A stretch of 64,000 nt of DNA from Polymorphobacter_B sp038225475 (lineage in GTDB: Bacteria; Pseudomonadota; Alphaproteobacteria; Sphingomonadales; Sphingomonadaceae): NCBI GenBank assembly GCA_038225475.1, contig JBBRRA010000008.1, forward strand, positions 1 to 64,000. The letters run 5' to 3'. Position numbers and translations under genes: made by a program. Under the pieces are notes generated by a model, which worked only from the letters and a program-made list of their open reading frames with translations, was not told the DNA's origin and did not search any database. Of the stretch, positions 25,101 to 33,707 are shown piece by piece; position 1 is the stretch's first letter; each line of letters starts with the position of its first letter.

Positions 25101-25782
25101 AGTCCCACTCCACACGGGTATCGAACCCCGCAATGCCGCCGCGATGGCGCAGCAAGCTGATGTCGAACGCCGGCAACCCCGGCGCACCGGCGGCAAACGC
25201 CCGCGATGGTGCCGACCCGACCCGCCACCGGGTTTGCGCCGCACTCGGAGCCGGCTCGGCACCGACGCGCACGATCAGCGCCATCACCCCCGACCGCGCC
25301 GCCGCCAGCGCCAGCCGCCGCGATGCCGTCAGGTTAAGCTCGGGAGCCTTGGCCCACGGTTCGATGATCACCACGCCAGCCGCGCTGCATGCCGCGATGT
25401 CCGCAGCAGCGCGCAGGATCGACACCGTGTCATGCGCCGTGATCACGGTGATGCGGTGAATGGCGCTCCCCAGCTCGGCCAGTCCGGGGGCATAGACGCG
25501 CCCCGCCTCGCGTTCGACCCGGTCGTCGCGAACCCAGAACAGCGGTTTGTCGGCGGCGCATCGCAGCGCGAGCAATGCCGCAAAACCGGTCGTCGCACTG
25601 GTATCGTCCGACGTGGCGGCAAATAGCTCGTGCAGCGCTGCGGGTTCGATACCGCCGCCAAGGCGGCTGTCGACCGTGTCCGCACCGGTCGGCATCAGCC
25701 CGGAATTCCGCGCGGGCTGATCGGCGACATGGCCCCGCAATGTCCGAAACGACACGGGGAGGTGATTCGACGTGTTCCTCAT
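25000..25782 (-). CDS. imuA: ImuA, RecA-like mutasome protein
   Basis: About 260 residues of a RecA/SulA-like fold. It has the family pattern TVDSRLGGGIEPAALHELFAA in the first 60 residues, then SATTGFAALLALRCAADKPLFWVRD, and a later segment SRRLALAAARSGVMALIVRVG. ImuA works with ImuB and DnaE2 in translesion synthesis. I chose the ATG at 25782, because a TTGACT-type -35 element at 25814-25819 would place transcription start at about 25784 and make the message leaderless; no Shine-Dalgarno is present. The ATG at 25812 and the GTG at 25755 remain possible. It is the first gene of the cassette and overlaps imuB. Confidence 0.88.
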   Translation of the reverse strand: MRNTSNHLPVSFRTLRGHVADQPARNSGLMPTGADTVDSRLGGGIEPAALHELFAATSDDTSATTGFAALLALRCAADKPLFWVRDDRVEREAGRVYAPGLAELGSAIHRITVITAHDTVSILRAAADIAACSAAGVVIIEPWAKAPELNLTASRRLALAAARSGVMALIVRVGAEPAPSAAQTRWRVGSAPSRAFAAGAPGLPAFDISLLRHRGGIAGFDTRVEWDCDQRTFRETSVSGGIPAVAAVGERDPRGRVRAA

Positions 25783-25788
25783 ATGTTC
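25774..25788 (-). promoter_or_regulatory. LexA operator (SOS box) of imuA-imuB-dnaE2
   Basis: GTTC-N7-GTTC, the alphaproteobacterial LexA box, at GTTC 25774-25777 and GTTC 25785-25788. It lies at the imuA start and overlaps the predicted transcription start and initiator ATG. LexA bound here would block transcription until DNA damage triggers its cleavage. Confidence 0.85.
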
Positions 25789-25932
25789 TAGTTGAGCCCG
25801 CGTTGCTGCCATGAGTCAAGCCATGACGAATGGCGGCTTGTGCAGAACCGCGCCGCTGCACCACCGCGCCAATTCGAGCGCCGGCGAAACGAATTGCCCG
25901 CGCGCACGTTTCACGGCGAGGAGGTGCAGACA

Positions 25933-26340
25933 ATGAACAGACTATTCGCGCGAGCGGCCAATTTAGTGGCGCATGCGACCGGGCGGCCGATCACCTTCAT
26001 GTTGTGCTGCATCCTCGTGCTGGTCTGGGCAGCGACGGGGCCGTTTTTCCACTTTTCCGATACCTGGCAGCTGGTGATCAACACCGGTACGACGATCATC
26101 ACGTTCCTGATGGTGTTCCTGATCCAGAACACCCAGAACCGCGAAGGTGCCGCGCTGCATGCCAAGCTCGATGAAGTGATCCGTGCGCTCGAACAGGCGC
26201 AGAACCGCTTCATCGGCCTTGAGCAACAGGACGAGGAGCATATCGCCGAACTTCGCGCCGAGCATAGCGAGCTTGTCGACGGCAAGGGCGACTTCGTCCC
26301 GACCGGCACCAGGGGGGTTACCCGGGCGGCGAGCGTCTAG
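25933..26340 (+). CDS. low-affinity iron permease-like membrane protein
   Basis: A 135-residue protein with two membrane helices (PITFMLCCILVLVWAAT and LVINTGTTIITFLMVFLIQN), followed by a conserved NTQNREGAALHAKLDEVIRAL segment and a glutamate-rich helical tail. This is the core of the PF04120 low-affinity iron permease family. The fungal members transport ferrous iron; bacterial ones are much shorter and not well tested. The ATG at 25933 has a strong GAGGAGG ribosome site. It sits between the imu cassette, transcribed away from it, and a convergent DUF3011 gene. The function is by family only. Confidence 0.82.
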   Translation: MNRLFARAANLVAHATGRPITFMLCCILVLVWAATGPFFHFSDTWQLVINTGTTIITFLMVFLIQNTQNREGAALHAKLDEVIRALEQAQNRFIGLEQQDEEHIAELRAEHSELVDGKGDFVPTGTRGVTRAASV

Positions 26341-26354
26341 CTGCGGTTGCGGCG

Positions 26355-26987
26355 TCAATAAGCGCGAAAGCGCGCGCGGCAGCCGTTGTTGACCCAGATA
26401 CCGCCGCGATCGACGCCCCATGTGCGACCGGGGATGCAGTCGCCCGCAATGACCTGCGTGATGTCGGCGCGGCGACCGGGGCCGATCGGGCAGCGCGCGG
26501 GCTGATATTGCCATGACTGGCAGACGATCTCGGTCGGCTGGCTCCCCGGATACCCGCCACCGCCGGGATAGCCACCGTTGCCGGGATAGCCACCGTTGTC
26601 CGGATAGCCGCCGCCGTTGCCGGGATAGCCGCCGCCGCGGCTTGCAAAGATCGCGCGGCAGCCGCCGCCGACCCAGATGCTGCCCCGGTCGAAGCCCCAT
26701 GTCTGGCCCTGGATGCAGTTGCCCGCAATCACCTGCACCAGCGCGACACCGCCGCGTGCGTCGATCGCGCAACGCGCGGGCTGATACTGCCATGATTCGC
26801 AGCGCACTTGCTGGCCGCCGCCCTGGCCCGGATAGCCCTGGCCTTGGTAGCCCTGGCCCGGGTAACCTTGGCCCTGGTACCGCTGATCGCGGTCACGGTC
26901 GCCGGGATAGCCGCGCTCGTCCTGCGCCGCTGCCGGTACCGCAAGCAGTGCCGCAACGCTTAATGCTACCGTCAAACGACCGATCAT
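26355..26987 (-). CDS. secreted DUF3011 protein with Gly/Tyr-rich repeats
   Basis: A 210-residue exported protein: signal peptide MIGRLTVALSVAALLAVPAAA, then a YQGQGYPGQG-type repetitive segment (about 30-58), a DUF3011 domain (about 60-115), a second GYPGNGG-type spacer, and a second DUF3011 domain (about 154-208). Each domain has three or four cysteines and the core WQYQPARC, VIAGxCIxGxTWGxDRGxIWV, GCRAxF. The two copies are close duplicates. DUF3011 proteins are thought to be cell-surface or matrix proteins but have no proven role. The 30-bp tandem array and the DUF815 gene lie upstream. Confidence 0.85.
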   Translation of the reverse strand: MIGRLTVALSVAALLAVPAAAQDERGYPGDRDRDQRYQGQGYPGQGYQGQGYPGQGGGQQVRCESWQYQPARCAIDARGGVALVQVIAGNCIQGQTWGFDRGSIWVGGGCRAIFASRGGGYPGNGGGYPDNGGYPGNGGYPGGGGYPGSQPTEIVCQSWQYQPARCPIGPGRRADITQVIAGDCIPGRTWGVDRGGIWVNNGCRARFRAY

Positions 26988-27042
26988 CGACTGTCTCCCC
27001 AGGCTGTCGTTAAGTCGATGCTAACGCGACCGACGCGTGACT

Positions 27043-27190
27043 GCAATCGTCACAGCCGCACGCTTGCGGGAGGCGAAAGTCACAGCCGCACGCTTGCGGG
27101 AGGCAATCGTTACAGCCGCACGCTTGCGGGAGGCAATCGTTACAGCCGCACGTTTGCGGGAGGCAATCGTTACAGCCGCACGCTTGCGGC
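27043..27190. repeat. 30-bp tandem repeat array at the 3' end of the DUF815 ATPase gene
   Basis: Almost five copies of a 30-bp unit, each beginning CACAGCCGCA or TACAGCCGCA and continuing CGCTTGCGGGAGGC. The copies at 27051, 27081, 27111, 27141 and a partial one at 27171 differ by one to four bases. Each unit contains an inverted repeat CCGCA-CGCT-TGCGG that can fold as a 5-bp hairpin. The last 20 bases lie inside the ATPase coding region and include its TAA stop. Units follow one another without unique spacers, so it is not a CRISPR. It lies upstream of the DUF3011 gene. Confidence 0.95.
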
Positions 27191-27985
27191 ACCCGCCGCC
27201 TCCTGGATGAACTGCCACGCGACGCGCCCCGAACGGTTGCCGCGCGCCAGCGCCCACGCCACCGCCGCGCTGTCATCGACATGCAGCCTGTGCGCAGCCG
27301 CATAGCCATGCACCATCGCCAGATAGGTCGCCTGGTCGCAATTGTGAAAGCCAAGGCTGAGCCCGAACCGGTCGGCCAGCGCGAGCCGGTCGTCGAGCAG
27401 GTCGCGCGGGTTGACGGCGGCGGCGGCCTCCGCCTCGGCATGGTCGCGCGACACCAGATGGCGGCGGTTCGAGGTGACGATGATGCGCGCGCTTTCGGGC
27501 CGCGCCTCGATGCCGCCGTCGAGCACCGAGCGCAGCGCCTTATATTGATGCTCGTCCGCCTCGAACGACAGGTCATCGGCAAAGATCAAAAACTGGCGCG
27601 GCGTTGCTGCCAGCTGCCGGAACAGCGCGGGCAGGCTGCCGATGTCGTCGCGCGCCACCTGCACCAGCGCCAGCCCGGTCGCGGCGAGCGTGTGGTGGAT
27701 GCTGCGCACCAGCGAGCTTTTGCCCATGCCGCGTGCGCCCCACAGCAGCACATCGTGCGCCGGCAGCCGGTGCGCATGGCGGGTCGCGTTCGCCAGCAGC
27801 GCGGCGCGCTGCGCATCGACGCCGACAAAACGGTCGAGCGGCTGCGGCGGCGGCGGCACGACGGCGCGCAGCCGGTGCTCCTCCCAGATGAAATGCGCGC
27901 CCGATTGCGGGTCGGCCGCTGGCGGCGGCGGCGGTGCCAACCGGTCGAGCGCGTCGGCGATACGGGCGAGGAGCGGGGTGTCCAT
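27170..27985 (-). CDS. DUF815 family AAA ATPase
   Basis: A 271-residue P-loop ATPase. Walker A is GARGMGKSS (83-91); Walker B is FLIFADDLSFE; arginine-rich ESARIIVTSNRRHLV and LADRFGLSLGFH follow, as in DnaA/DnaC-like ATPases of the DUF815 group. A proline-rich region precedes it. The cellular role is unknown. The last codons (AASVRL and stop) are made of the tandem repeat unit, so the C-terminus appears to have been created or altered by it. It is transcribed away from yajC with 127 bases between the starts. Confidence 0.87.
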   Translation of the reverse strand: MDTPLLARIADALDRLAPPPPPAADPQSGAHFIWEEHRLRAVVPPPPQPLDRFVGVDAQRAALLANATRHAHRLPAHDVLLWGARGMGKSSLVRSIHHTLAATGLALVQVARDDIGSLPALFRQLAATPRQFLIFADDLSFEADEHQYKALRSVLDGGIEARPESARIIVTSNRRHLVSRDHAEAEAAAAVNPRDLLDDRLALADRFGLSLGFHNCDQATYLAMVHGYAAAHRLHVDDSAAVAWALARGNRSGRVAWQFIQEAAGAASVRL

Positions 27986-28112
27986 CCGTCCCTTCTAGCC
28001 CGCTCGCGGCGTGCAGGGGAGAGGGCGCAATTCAAAATGCCAGCAGGTTTGCGCCCGCCCGCGCTTCCTATATAGAGCGCCGTAACCTCTGACCCGAAAA
28101 CGGACCAACCCC

Positions 28113-28454
28113 ATGTTTTCATCTCCGGCCTTTGCCCAGACGGCGGCGGCCTCCACCGGCGCTGCGGCGTTCATGCAGTTCGTGCCGCTCGTCGCCATCT
28201 TCGCGATCTTTTATTTCCTGATGATCCGGCCGCAGCAAAAGCGCGCCAAGGATCACCGCGCGATGCTCGATGCGGTCAAAAAGGGCGACGAAGTCGTCAC
28301 CGGCGGCGGCATCGTCGGTAAGGTCACGCGCGTGCAGGACACCGAGCTCGAGATCGAGGTCGCGCCCACCGTCAAGCTGCGCGTCGTCAAGGGCACGCTG
28401 ATGGAAGTCCGCTCCAAGACCATGCCCGCGGCGGCGAACGACACGAAGAACTGA
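28113..28454 (+). CDS. yajC: preprotein translocase accessory protein YajC
   Basis: A 113-residue single-pass inner-membrane protein with the helix FVPLVAIFAIFYFLMIRP and the typical RPQQKRAKDHRAMLDAVKKGDEVVTGGGIVGKV stretch. It joins SecD and SecF in the complex that uses the proton gradient to help secretion. The ATG at 28113 is the only sensible start. The TGA stop overlaps the secD ATG by one base. Confidence 0.96.
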   Translation: MFSSPAFAQTAAASTGAAAFMQFVPLVAIFAIFYFLMIRPQQKRAKDHRAMLDAVKKGDEVVTGGGIVGKVTRVQDTELEIEVAPTVKLRVVKGTLMEVRSKTMPAAANDTKN

Positions 28455-30052
28455 TGCTCGGCTTTCCCAACTGGAAGATCTGGACGATCATCGGCACGCT
28501 GGTGCTCGGGCTGATCTTTGCTGCGCCGAACTTCATTCCCGACCGCGTGCTGAGCGGCGCGCCGGGGTTCGTGCCGACGCATCAGCTCAACCTTGGCCTC
28601 GATCTGCGCGGCGGCAGCCATATCCTGCTCGAAGCCGCAACCGACGATGTCCGCAAGCAAAAGCTCGACGGGCTCGAGGAGATCGTGCGCGGCGAGCTGA
28701 AGGATGCCGATGGCGGCGCGGTGCCGTTCAGCGACCTTGGCATTGCCGCCGGACGCGTCGCGTTCACCGTTACCGATCCGACCGCGCTCGACCGTGCGGT
28801 CGAGACGCTGCGCAAGGTCACCAAGCCGGTCGGCAACCTGACCGGGCAGCGCGACGTCGATGTCGCGGTGGTCGACGGCAACCGCGTGACGCTGACGCCC
28901 ACCGATGCGGGCATTGCGAGCGCCACCAACAGCGCGATGGCGCAGGCGGTCGAAGTCATCCGCCGCCGCATCGACGAGCTCGGCACGCGCGAACCGACGA
29001 TCGTCCGGCAGGGCGACAACCGCATCGTCGTGCAGGTTCCCGGCCTGCAGGACCCCAGCCAATTGAAGGCGCTGCTTGGCAAGACCGCCAAGCTCGAATT
29101 CAAGCTGGTCGATATGGACGCCGACCCCGCCGCCGTTGCCGAGGGCCATCCGCCCGCCGGCAGCCAGATTTTACCCTATGCCGACCAGCCCGGCACCGTG
29201 GTGGTCAAGCGCCGCGCGATGATTACCGGCGACCAGCTCGTCGATGCACAGGTGTCGAACGACGAAAGCGGCAGCCCGGCGGTGTCGTTCCGCTTCGATA
29301 GCGCCGGTGGCCGCCGCTTTGCCAAGGCGACGCAGGAAAATGTCGGCAAGCCGTTTGCGATCATCCTCGACAATAAGGTGATTTCGGCCCCGCGCATCAA
29401 CGGCGCGATCCTTGGCGGGTCGGGCATCATCACCGGCAACTACACCACCGAAAGCGCCAATAATTTCGCCATCCTGCTGCGTTCGGGCAAGCTGCCGGTC
29501 GAGTTGAAAGTCATCGAGGAGCGGACCGTCGGGCCCGACCTCGGGGCCGATTCGATCAAGGCGGGCACGCTTGCCGCCGTCGTCGCAACGCTGGCGGTCG
29601 CGGTGCTGATGATCGCTACCTATGGCCGCTTCGGCGTCTATTCGGTGCTCGCGCTGATCCTGAACATCATCATGATACTAGGTATCATGTCGGTCGTCGG
29701 CGCGACGTTGACGCTGCCGGGCATCGCCGGACTGGTGCTGACCATCGGTGCGGCGGTCGATGCCAACGTGCTGATCAACGAGCGTATCCGCGAGGAACAA
29801 CGCAAGGGCAGGGGCGTCATCGCCTCGGTCGAAGTCGGCTACCGCGACGCGACGCGGACGATCTGGGATGCGAACAGCCTCAACATAATCGTCGCGATCA
29901 TCATGTTCCTATTCGGCTCGGGCCCGATCAAGGGCTTTGCCGTCGTGCTGTCGATCGGCATCGCGACCAGCGTGTTTACCGCGGTCACGGTCACCCGCCT
30001 GATGGTGTCGCGCTGGCTGACGGCGAAGCGCCCGACCGCGCTGGCGATTTGA
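28454..30052 (+). CDS. secD: protein translocase subunit SecD
   Basis: A 532-residue membrane protein with six helices. It has the P1 periplasmic domain (LNLGLDLRGGSHILLEA), a second periplasmic part and the conserved membrane core with VGPDLGADSIKAGTLA and GAAVDANVLINERIREE. SecD and SecF pull exported proteins across the membrane. The ATG start overlaps yajC, and secF begins 10 bases after the stop. Length is usual for alphaproteobacteria, which lack the long insert of E. coli SecD. Confidence 0.97.
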   Translation: MLGFPNWKIWTIIGTLVLGLIFAAPNFIPDRVLSGAPGFVPTHQLNLGLDLRGGSHILLEAATDDVRKQKLDGLEEIVRGELKDADGGAVPFSDLGIAAGRVAFTVTDPTALDRAVETLRKVTKPVGNLTGQRDVDVAVVDGNRVTLTPTDAGIASATNSAMAQAVEVIRRRIDELGTREPTIVRQGDNRIVVQVPGLQDPSQLKALLGKTAKLEFKLVDMDADPAAVAEGHPPAGSQILPYADQPGTVVVKRRAMITGDQLVDAQVSNDESGSPAVSFRFDSAGGRRFAKATQENVGKPFAIILDNKVISAPRINGAILGGSGIITGNYTTESANNFAILLRSGKLPVELKVIEERTVGPDLGADSIKAGTLAAVVATLAVAVLMIATYGRFGVYSVLALILNIIMILGIMSVVGATLTLPGIAGLVLTIGAAVDANVLINERIREEQRKGRGVIASVEVGYRDATRTIWDANSLNIIVAIIMFLFGSGPIKGFAVVLSIGIATSVFTAVTVTRLMVSRWLTAKRPTALAI

Positions 30053-30062
30053 GGACCCTGCG

Positions 30063-31016
30063 ATGCCGTTGAAACTCGTTCCCGACAACACCAACATCGG
30101 CTTCGTCCGCCGCCGGTATTTGGCGTTCGCGCTGACGCTGTTGCTGACGCTCGGCTCGATCGGGCTGCTGGCGACGCGCGGCCTCAACCTCGGGGTCGAT
30201 TTCATCGGCGGGCTGACGATGGAGGTTGCCTTCGACAAAGCACCGCCGCTCGACGGGTTGCGCGCCCGCGTCGAAAGCCTTGGCGTCGGCAAGGCGGCGC
30301 TGCAGGAATTCGGCAATGCGCGCACGATCCTGATCCGGCTGCCGCTGCCGCCGGGCGACCAGACAGCGGTGCAAAAGGTCGTCGCCAAGGTCGAGGGCAA
30401 CCTCAAGGCGAGTTACGGCAAGGTCAGTTTCCGCCGCGTCGAATCGGTCAGCGGCAAGGTCAGCCAGGAACTGGTGCAAAAAGGCGCGCTCGCGGTGCTG
30501 CTGTCGATGCTCGCGGTCGCGGTGTTCACGTGGTTTCGCTTCGAATGGCATTTCGGGGTTTCGACGGTGGTGGCGCTGGTCCATGACGTGACGGTGACGC
30601 TGGGCTTTTTCGCGCTGACGCAGCTCGAATTCGACTTGAACGTCGTTGCTGCGATCCTGACGATCATCGGCTACAGCCTTAACGACAAGGTGGTCATCGA
30701 CGACCGCATCCGCGAAAATCTGCGCAAATACCGCCAGATGGACATCGGACCGATCATCGACCTGTCGGTCAACGAAACGCTGCCGCGCACCGTGATGACG
30801 TCGCTCGCGATGATCGTCGCGCTGACCGCGATGCTGCTGCTCGGCCCCGACGTGATCTTCGGATTTACCGCCGCGATGCTGCTCGGCATCGTGGTCGGGA
30901 CCTATTCGTCGATCTTCGTGTCGTCGTCGCTGCTGATCGTGCTCGGCGTCAAGCCGCGCGCGGCGGTGGCGGAGAAAACGCGCACCGCGGCGACCGGGGC
31001 AGAGCGGATCCGCTAG
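30063..31016 (+). CDS. secF: protein translocase subunit SecF
   Basis: A 317-residue six-helix partner of SecD. Conserved motifs are GLNLGVDFIGGLTMEV, then YSLNDKVVIDDRIREN and the later SVNETLPRTVMTS. It is the third gene of yajC-secD-secF and probably shares their message. It converges with the DUF3775 gene with only 20 bases between the stop codons. Confidence 0.97.
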   Translation: MPLKLVPDNTNIGFVRRRYLAFALTLLLTLGSIGLLATRGLNLGVDFIGGLTMEVAFDKAPPLDGLRARVESLGVGKAALQEFGNARTILIRLPLPPGDQTAVQKVVAKVEGNLKASYGKVSFRRVESVSGKVSQELVQKGALAVLLSMLAVAVFTWFRFEWHFGVSTVVALVHDVTVTLGFFALTQLEFDLNVVAAILTIIGYSLNDKVVIDDRIRENLRKYRQMDIGPIIDLSVNETLPRTVMTSLAMIVALTAMLLLGPDVIFGFTAAMLLGIVVGTYSSIFVSSSLLIVLGVKPRAAVAEKTRTAATGAERIR

Positions 31017-31036
31017 AAGCTTGCGGCGCAGGTCCG

Positions 31037-31438
31037 TTAAACGATCTGCCCCATGCCTTCGCAACTCAGGTCGAACGCCGCGAGCCCGGCTTCAAGATAG
31101 GCACCGAGCATCGGCAGGCTGAGCAGGTAATCGGCGGTGTCGCGGGTTTCATCGGCGGCGTCCTCGAGCGCGTCGGCCCATTCGCTGCCGTCATAGGTGC
31201 CGCGACCGACCCATGCGAGCGCGATCAGTTCGGCCTTTTCGTCATAGGCGAGGTCGTCGATGACGGCGCGCAATTCCTCCTCGACCGGCGATTCGCCATT
31301 GTCCTCGAGCACGTCGACACCGCCGTCGTCGCTGGCGTTCGAGCCATCGTCGGGATCGGTGTCGGGGACGAGGACTTCGAACTCGCGGGCCCGCAGGACA
31401 ATTCGGCAAACGGTTTCGAGCGGGATCGTCAGTTCCAT
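31037..31438 (-). CDS. DUF3775 family protein
   Basis: A 133-residue acidic soluble protein. The C-terminal segment DEKAELIALAWVGRG, then TADYLLSLPMLGAYLEAGL, is the DUF3775 pattern seen in alphaproteobacteria. An acidic linker (DTDPDDGSNASDD) lies near residue 30. No catalytic residues are evident. The ATG at 31438 has AAGGAACC upstream. It follows the nitronate monooxygenase-like gene by 20 bases and is probably cotranscribed. Confidence 0.78.
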   Translation of the reverse strand: MELTIPLETVCRIVLRAREFEVLVPDTDPDDGSNASDDGGVDVLEDNGESPVEEELRAVIDDLAYDEKAELIALAWVGRGTYDGSEWADALEDAADETRDTADYLLSLPMLGAYLEAGLAAFDLSCEGMGQIV

Positions 31439-31458
31439 GGCTGGTTCCTTGCGGGTGA

Positions 31459-32427
31459 TTAGCTCGCCAACGCCACCGGCTCGTGCTGGTTCCGTGCCAA
31501 CCCGAGGCGCGCACGGGCGCTGTCATATTCGCGCCGCAACCGCGCGATCATTTCGGCGGCGGGCAGCACTGCCTTGACCGCGCCGATGCCCTGGCCGCAG
31601 CCCCAGATTTCCTTCCACGCCTTTGGCGCGGCGTCGGTGCCGAAGTTCATCGTCTTCAAATCACCCTCGGGCAGCGCGGTCGGGTCCATGCCGGCGTTGA
31701 CGATCGACGGCGCAAGGTAATTGCCATGCACGCCGGTAAACAGGCTCGAATAGACGATGTCCGATGCGCTCGAATCGACGATCATCTGCTTGTACCGCTC
31801 ATCGGCGCGCGCCTCGGTGGTGGCGATGAACGCCGACCCGATATAGGCGAAGTCCGCGCCCATCGCGGTCGCAGCGAGCACGGCGTCGCCGGTCGCGATC
31901 GACCCCGACAGCGCGAGCGGGCCGTCGAACCACTGACGGATTTCCTGGATCAACGCGAACGGCGAGGTCGTGCCCGCGTGTCCGCCCGCGCCGGCGGCGA
32001 CGGCGATCAGCCCGTCAGCGCCCTTTTCGATCGCCTTGTGCGCAAAGCGGTCGTTGATGATGTCATGCATGACGATGCCGCCATAGCTGTGGATTGCCGC
32101 GTTGACGTCTTCGCGCGCGCCGAGCGACGTGATGATCATCGGCACCTTGTACTTCACGCACAGCTCGAGGTCGGCCATCAGCCGGTCGGTCGATTTGTGC
32201 ACGATCAGGTTGACCGCATAGGGCGCATCGTTCGGCCCGAGTTCGGTGCTCAGCCGCTGCAGCCACTCCTCGAGCTGCGGCAGCGGGCGCGCGTTGAGGC
32301 TGGGGAAGCTGCCGATGATGCCTGCGCGGCACTGCGCGATCACGAGGTCGGGGTTCGAGATGATGAACAGCGGCGACCCGATCACCGGGATCGACAGGCG
32401 GTTGGCAAATGCAGCAGGAATCGACAC
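31459..32427 (-). CDS. FMN-dependent nitronate monooxygenase-like oxidoreductase
   Basis: A 322-residue TIM-barrel flavoprotein. It starts LSIPVIGSPLFIISNPDLVIAQCRAGIIGSFP and has the phosphate-binding GLIAVAAGAGGHAGT and ALSGSIATGDAVLAATAMGADFAYIGSAF patterns of the NPD/2-nitropropane dioxygenase and enoyl-reductase group. Members oxidise nitronates or propionate-3-nitronate, or use quinones; the substrate is uncertain. The start is GTG 32427, with GGGGAG upstream. It lies 56 bases downstream of the ferredoxin reductase gene and may belong to the same operon. Confidence 0.87.
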   Translation of the reverse strand: MSIPAAFANRLSIPVIGSPLFIISNPDLVIAQCRAGIIGSFPSLNARPLPQLEEWLQRLSTELGPNDAPYAVNLIVHKSTDRLMADLELCVKYKVPMIITSLGAREDVNAAIHSYGGIVMHDIINDRFAHKAIEKGADGLIAVAAGAGGHAGTTSPFALIQEIRQWFDGPLALSGSIATGDAVLAATAMGADFAYIGSAFIATTEARADERYKQMIVDSSASDIVYSSLFTGVHGNYLAPSIVNAGMDPTALPEGDLKTMNFGTDAAPKAWKEIWGCGQGIGAVKAVLPAAEMIARLRREYDSARARLGLARNQHEPVALAS

Positions 32428-32483
32428 GGTTCGTTCTCCCCAGGGGTAGTCTCGGCCGCGCGGACGCGGTGACGACCGGGCGT

Positions 32484-33707
32484 TCAGCCCGTCATTTCCT
32501 TCAATGGCACGCCCGCCTGCGCAAGCAAACCCGGATCGATACGGGCCCGACGCTCGACCAGCGCGCGCCCCTGTACGAAGTCGCGCGCCATGTTGACGCA
32601 GTCGAGCGCGATCACCGCGCCGCCGCGCAGATACACCAGGCTCCAGCTGCGCGATGCCGGGTCGCCGCGCGTTACCGTTGCGTCATGCCCGGCGCTGAGC
32701 CCGATCGTCTGCAGTTTAAGGTCATACTGGTTCGACCAGAACCACGGCACCGCGTGATAGGGCGCGGGCGTGTGCAGGATGACCCCCGCGACGGTCTTGG
32801 CCTGATCGATCGCATTCTGCACCGATTCGAGCCGGATGCCCGCGCCGTCGGCGAACGCATTGGCGTGGTGTGCGCAGTCGCCGATCGCAAACACATCGGG
32901 CAGCGAGGTGCGGCAATGGTCATCGACTTCGACGCCGTTCGACGTGACCGCCCCTGCCGCCGCCAGCGCCGCGACGGCGGGCACGATGCCGATCCCGACG
33001 ATGACGAGGTCGGCCGCCAGATCGCCGGTCGCGGTCCGCACCGCTGCGACGCGCCCATTGGCTTCGATCAGCGCCGCGATGCTGACGCCGGTCCGGACAT
33101 CGACGCCGTGCGCGCGGTGCTCGGCCTCGTAAAAGCGCGACACCGCCTCGCCGGCGACGCGCGCCAGCACGCGGTCCTGCGCCTCGAGCACGGTCACCGA
33201 CTTGCCCGCCTTGCTAAGCACGGCGGCAGCTTCCAATCCGACATAGCCGCCGCCGATGATGACGATGTGCGTCGCGGTCGCCAGCTCGGCCCGCAGCGCA
33301 TCGACATCGGCGCGCGTCCGGATCGCATGGACGCCGGGCAGGTCGCCGCCGGGCAGCGGCAGCGCGCGCGGGTGGCCACCCGCCGCCCAGATCAGCGTGC
33401 CATAGCCGATCATGTCGCCTACCGCCGTCGTCACGCGGTGCGCCGCTGCATCGACCGTTTCGACGCGCTGGCCAAGCCGCAGCTCGATCTGCCGCGCCGC
33501 CCAGAATTCGAGCGGGCGCAGCAGCAGCCGCGCGGCGTCCCGGTCGCCTGCCAGATAATCCTTGCTCAGCGGTGGGCGCTCATAGGGCGGATCCGCCTCC
33601 TCGCCGACCAGCGCGATCGAGCCTTCGAACCCGCCCTGCCGCAGCGACAGCGCCGCCTGCGCACCGGCCTGGCCCGCGCCCGCGATCAGCACATCGAAAT
33701 GGCTCAT
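32484..33707 (-). CDS. FAD-dependent ferredoxin/rubredoxin reductase
   Basis: A 407-residue pyridine-nucleotide-disulfide-type reductase. It has an FAD-binding GAGQAGAQAALSLRQ at the start, PPYERPPLSKDYL, the NAD-binding GGGYVGLEAAAVLSKAG and the second FAD motif PDVFAIGDCAHH. There is no disulfide pair. These are features of rhodocoxin, putidaredoxin and terpredoxin reductases that feed electrons to cytochromes P450 or dioxygenases. No ferredoxin, P450 or dioxygenase gene is nearby in the window, so its partner must be elsewhere. The ATG at 33707 overlaps the isoaspartyl peptidase stop by ATGA. Confidence 0.87.
   Translation of the reverse strand: MSHFDVLIAGAGQAGAQAALSLRQGGFEGSIALVGEEADPPYERPPLSKDYLAGDRDAARLLLRPLEFWAARQIELRLGQRVETVDAAAHRVTTAVGDMIGYGTLIWAAGGHPRALPLPGGDLPGVHAIRTRADVDALRAELATATHIVIIGGGYVGLEAAAVLSKAGKSVTVLEAQDRVLARVAGEAVSRFYEAEHRAHGVDVRTGVSIAALIEANGRVAAVRTATGDLAADLVIVGIGIVPAVAALAAAGAVTSNGVEVDDHCRTSLPDVFAIGDCAHHANAFADGAGIRLESVQNAIDQAKTVAGVILHTPAPYHAVPWFWSNQYDLKLQTIGLSAGHDATVTRGDPASRSWSLVYLRGGAVIALDCVNMARDFVQGRALVERRARIDPGLLAQAGVPLKEMTG

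Noticed and set aside
27043..27190. CRISPR array
   Set aside because: The 30-bp units are contiguous with no unique spacers, there are no cas genes nearby, and the repeats extend into a coding region.
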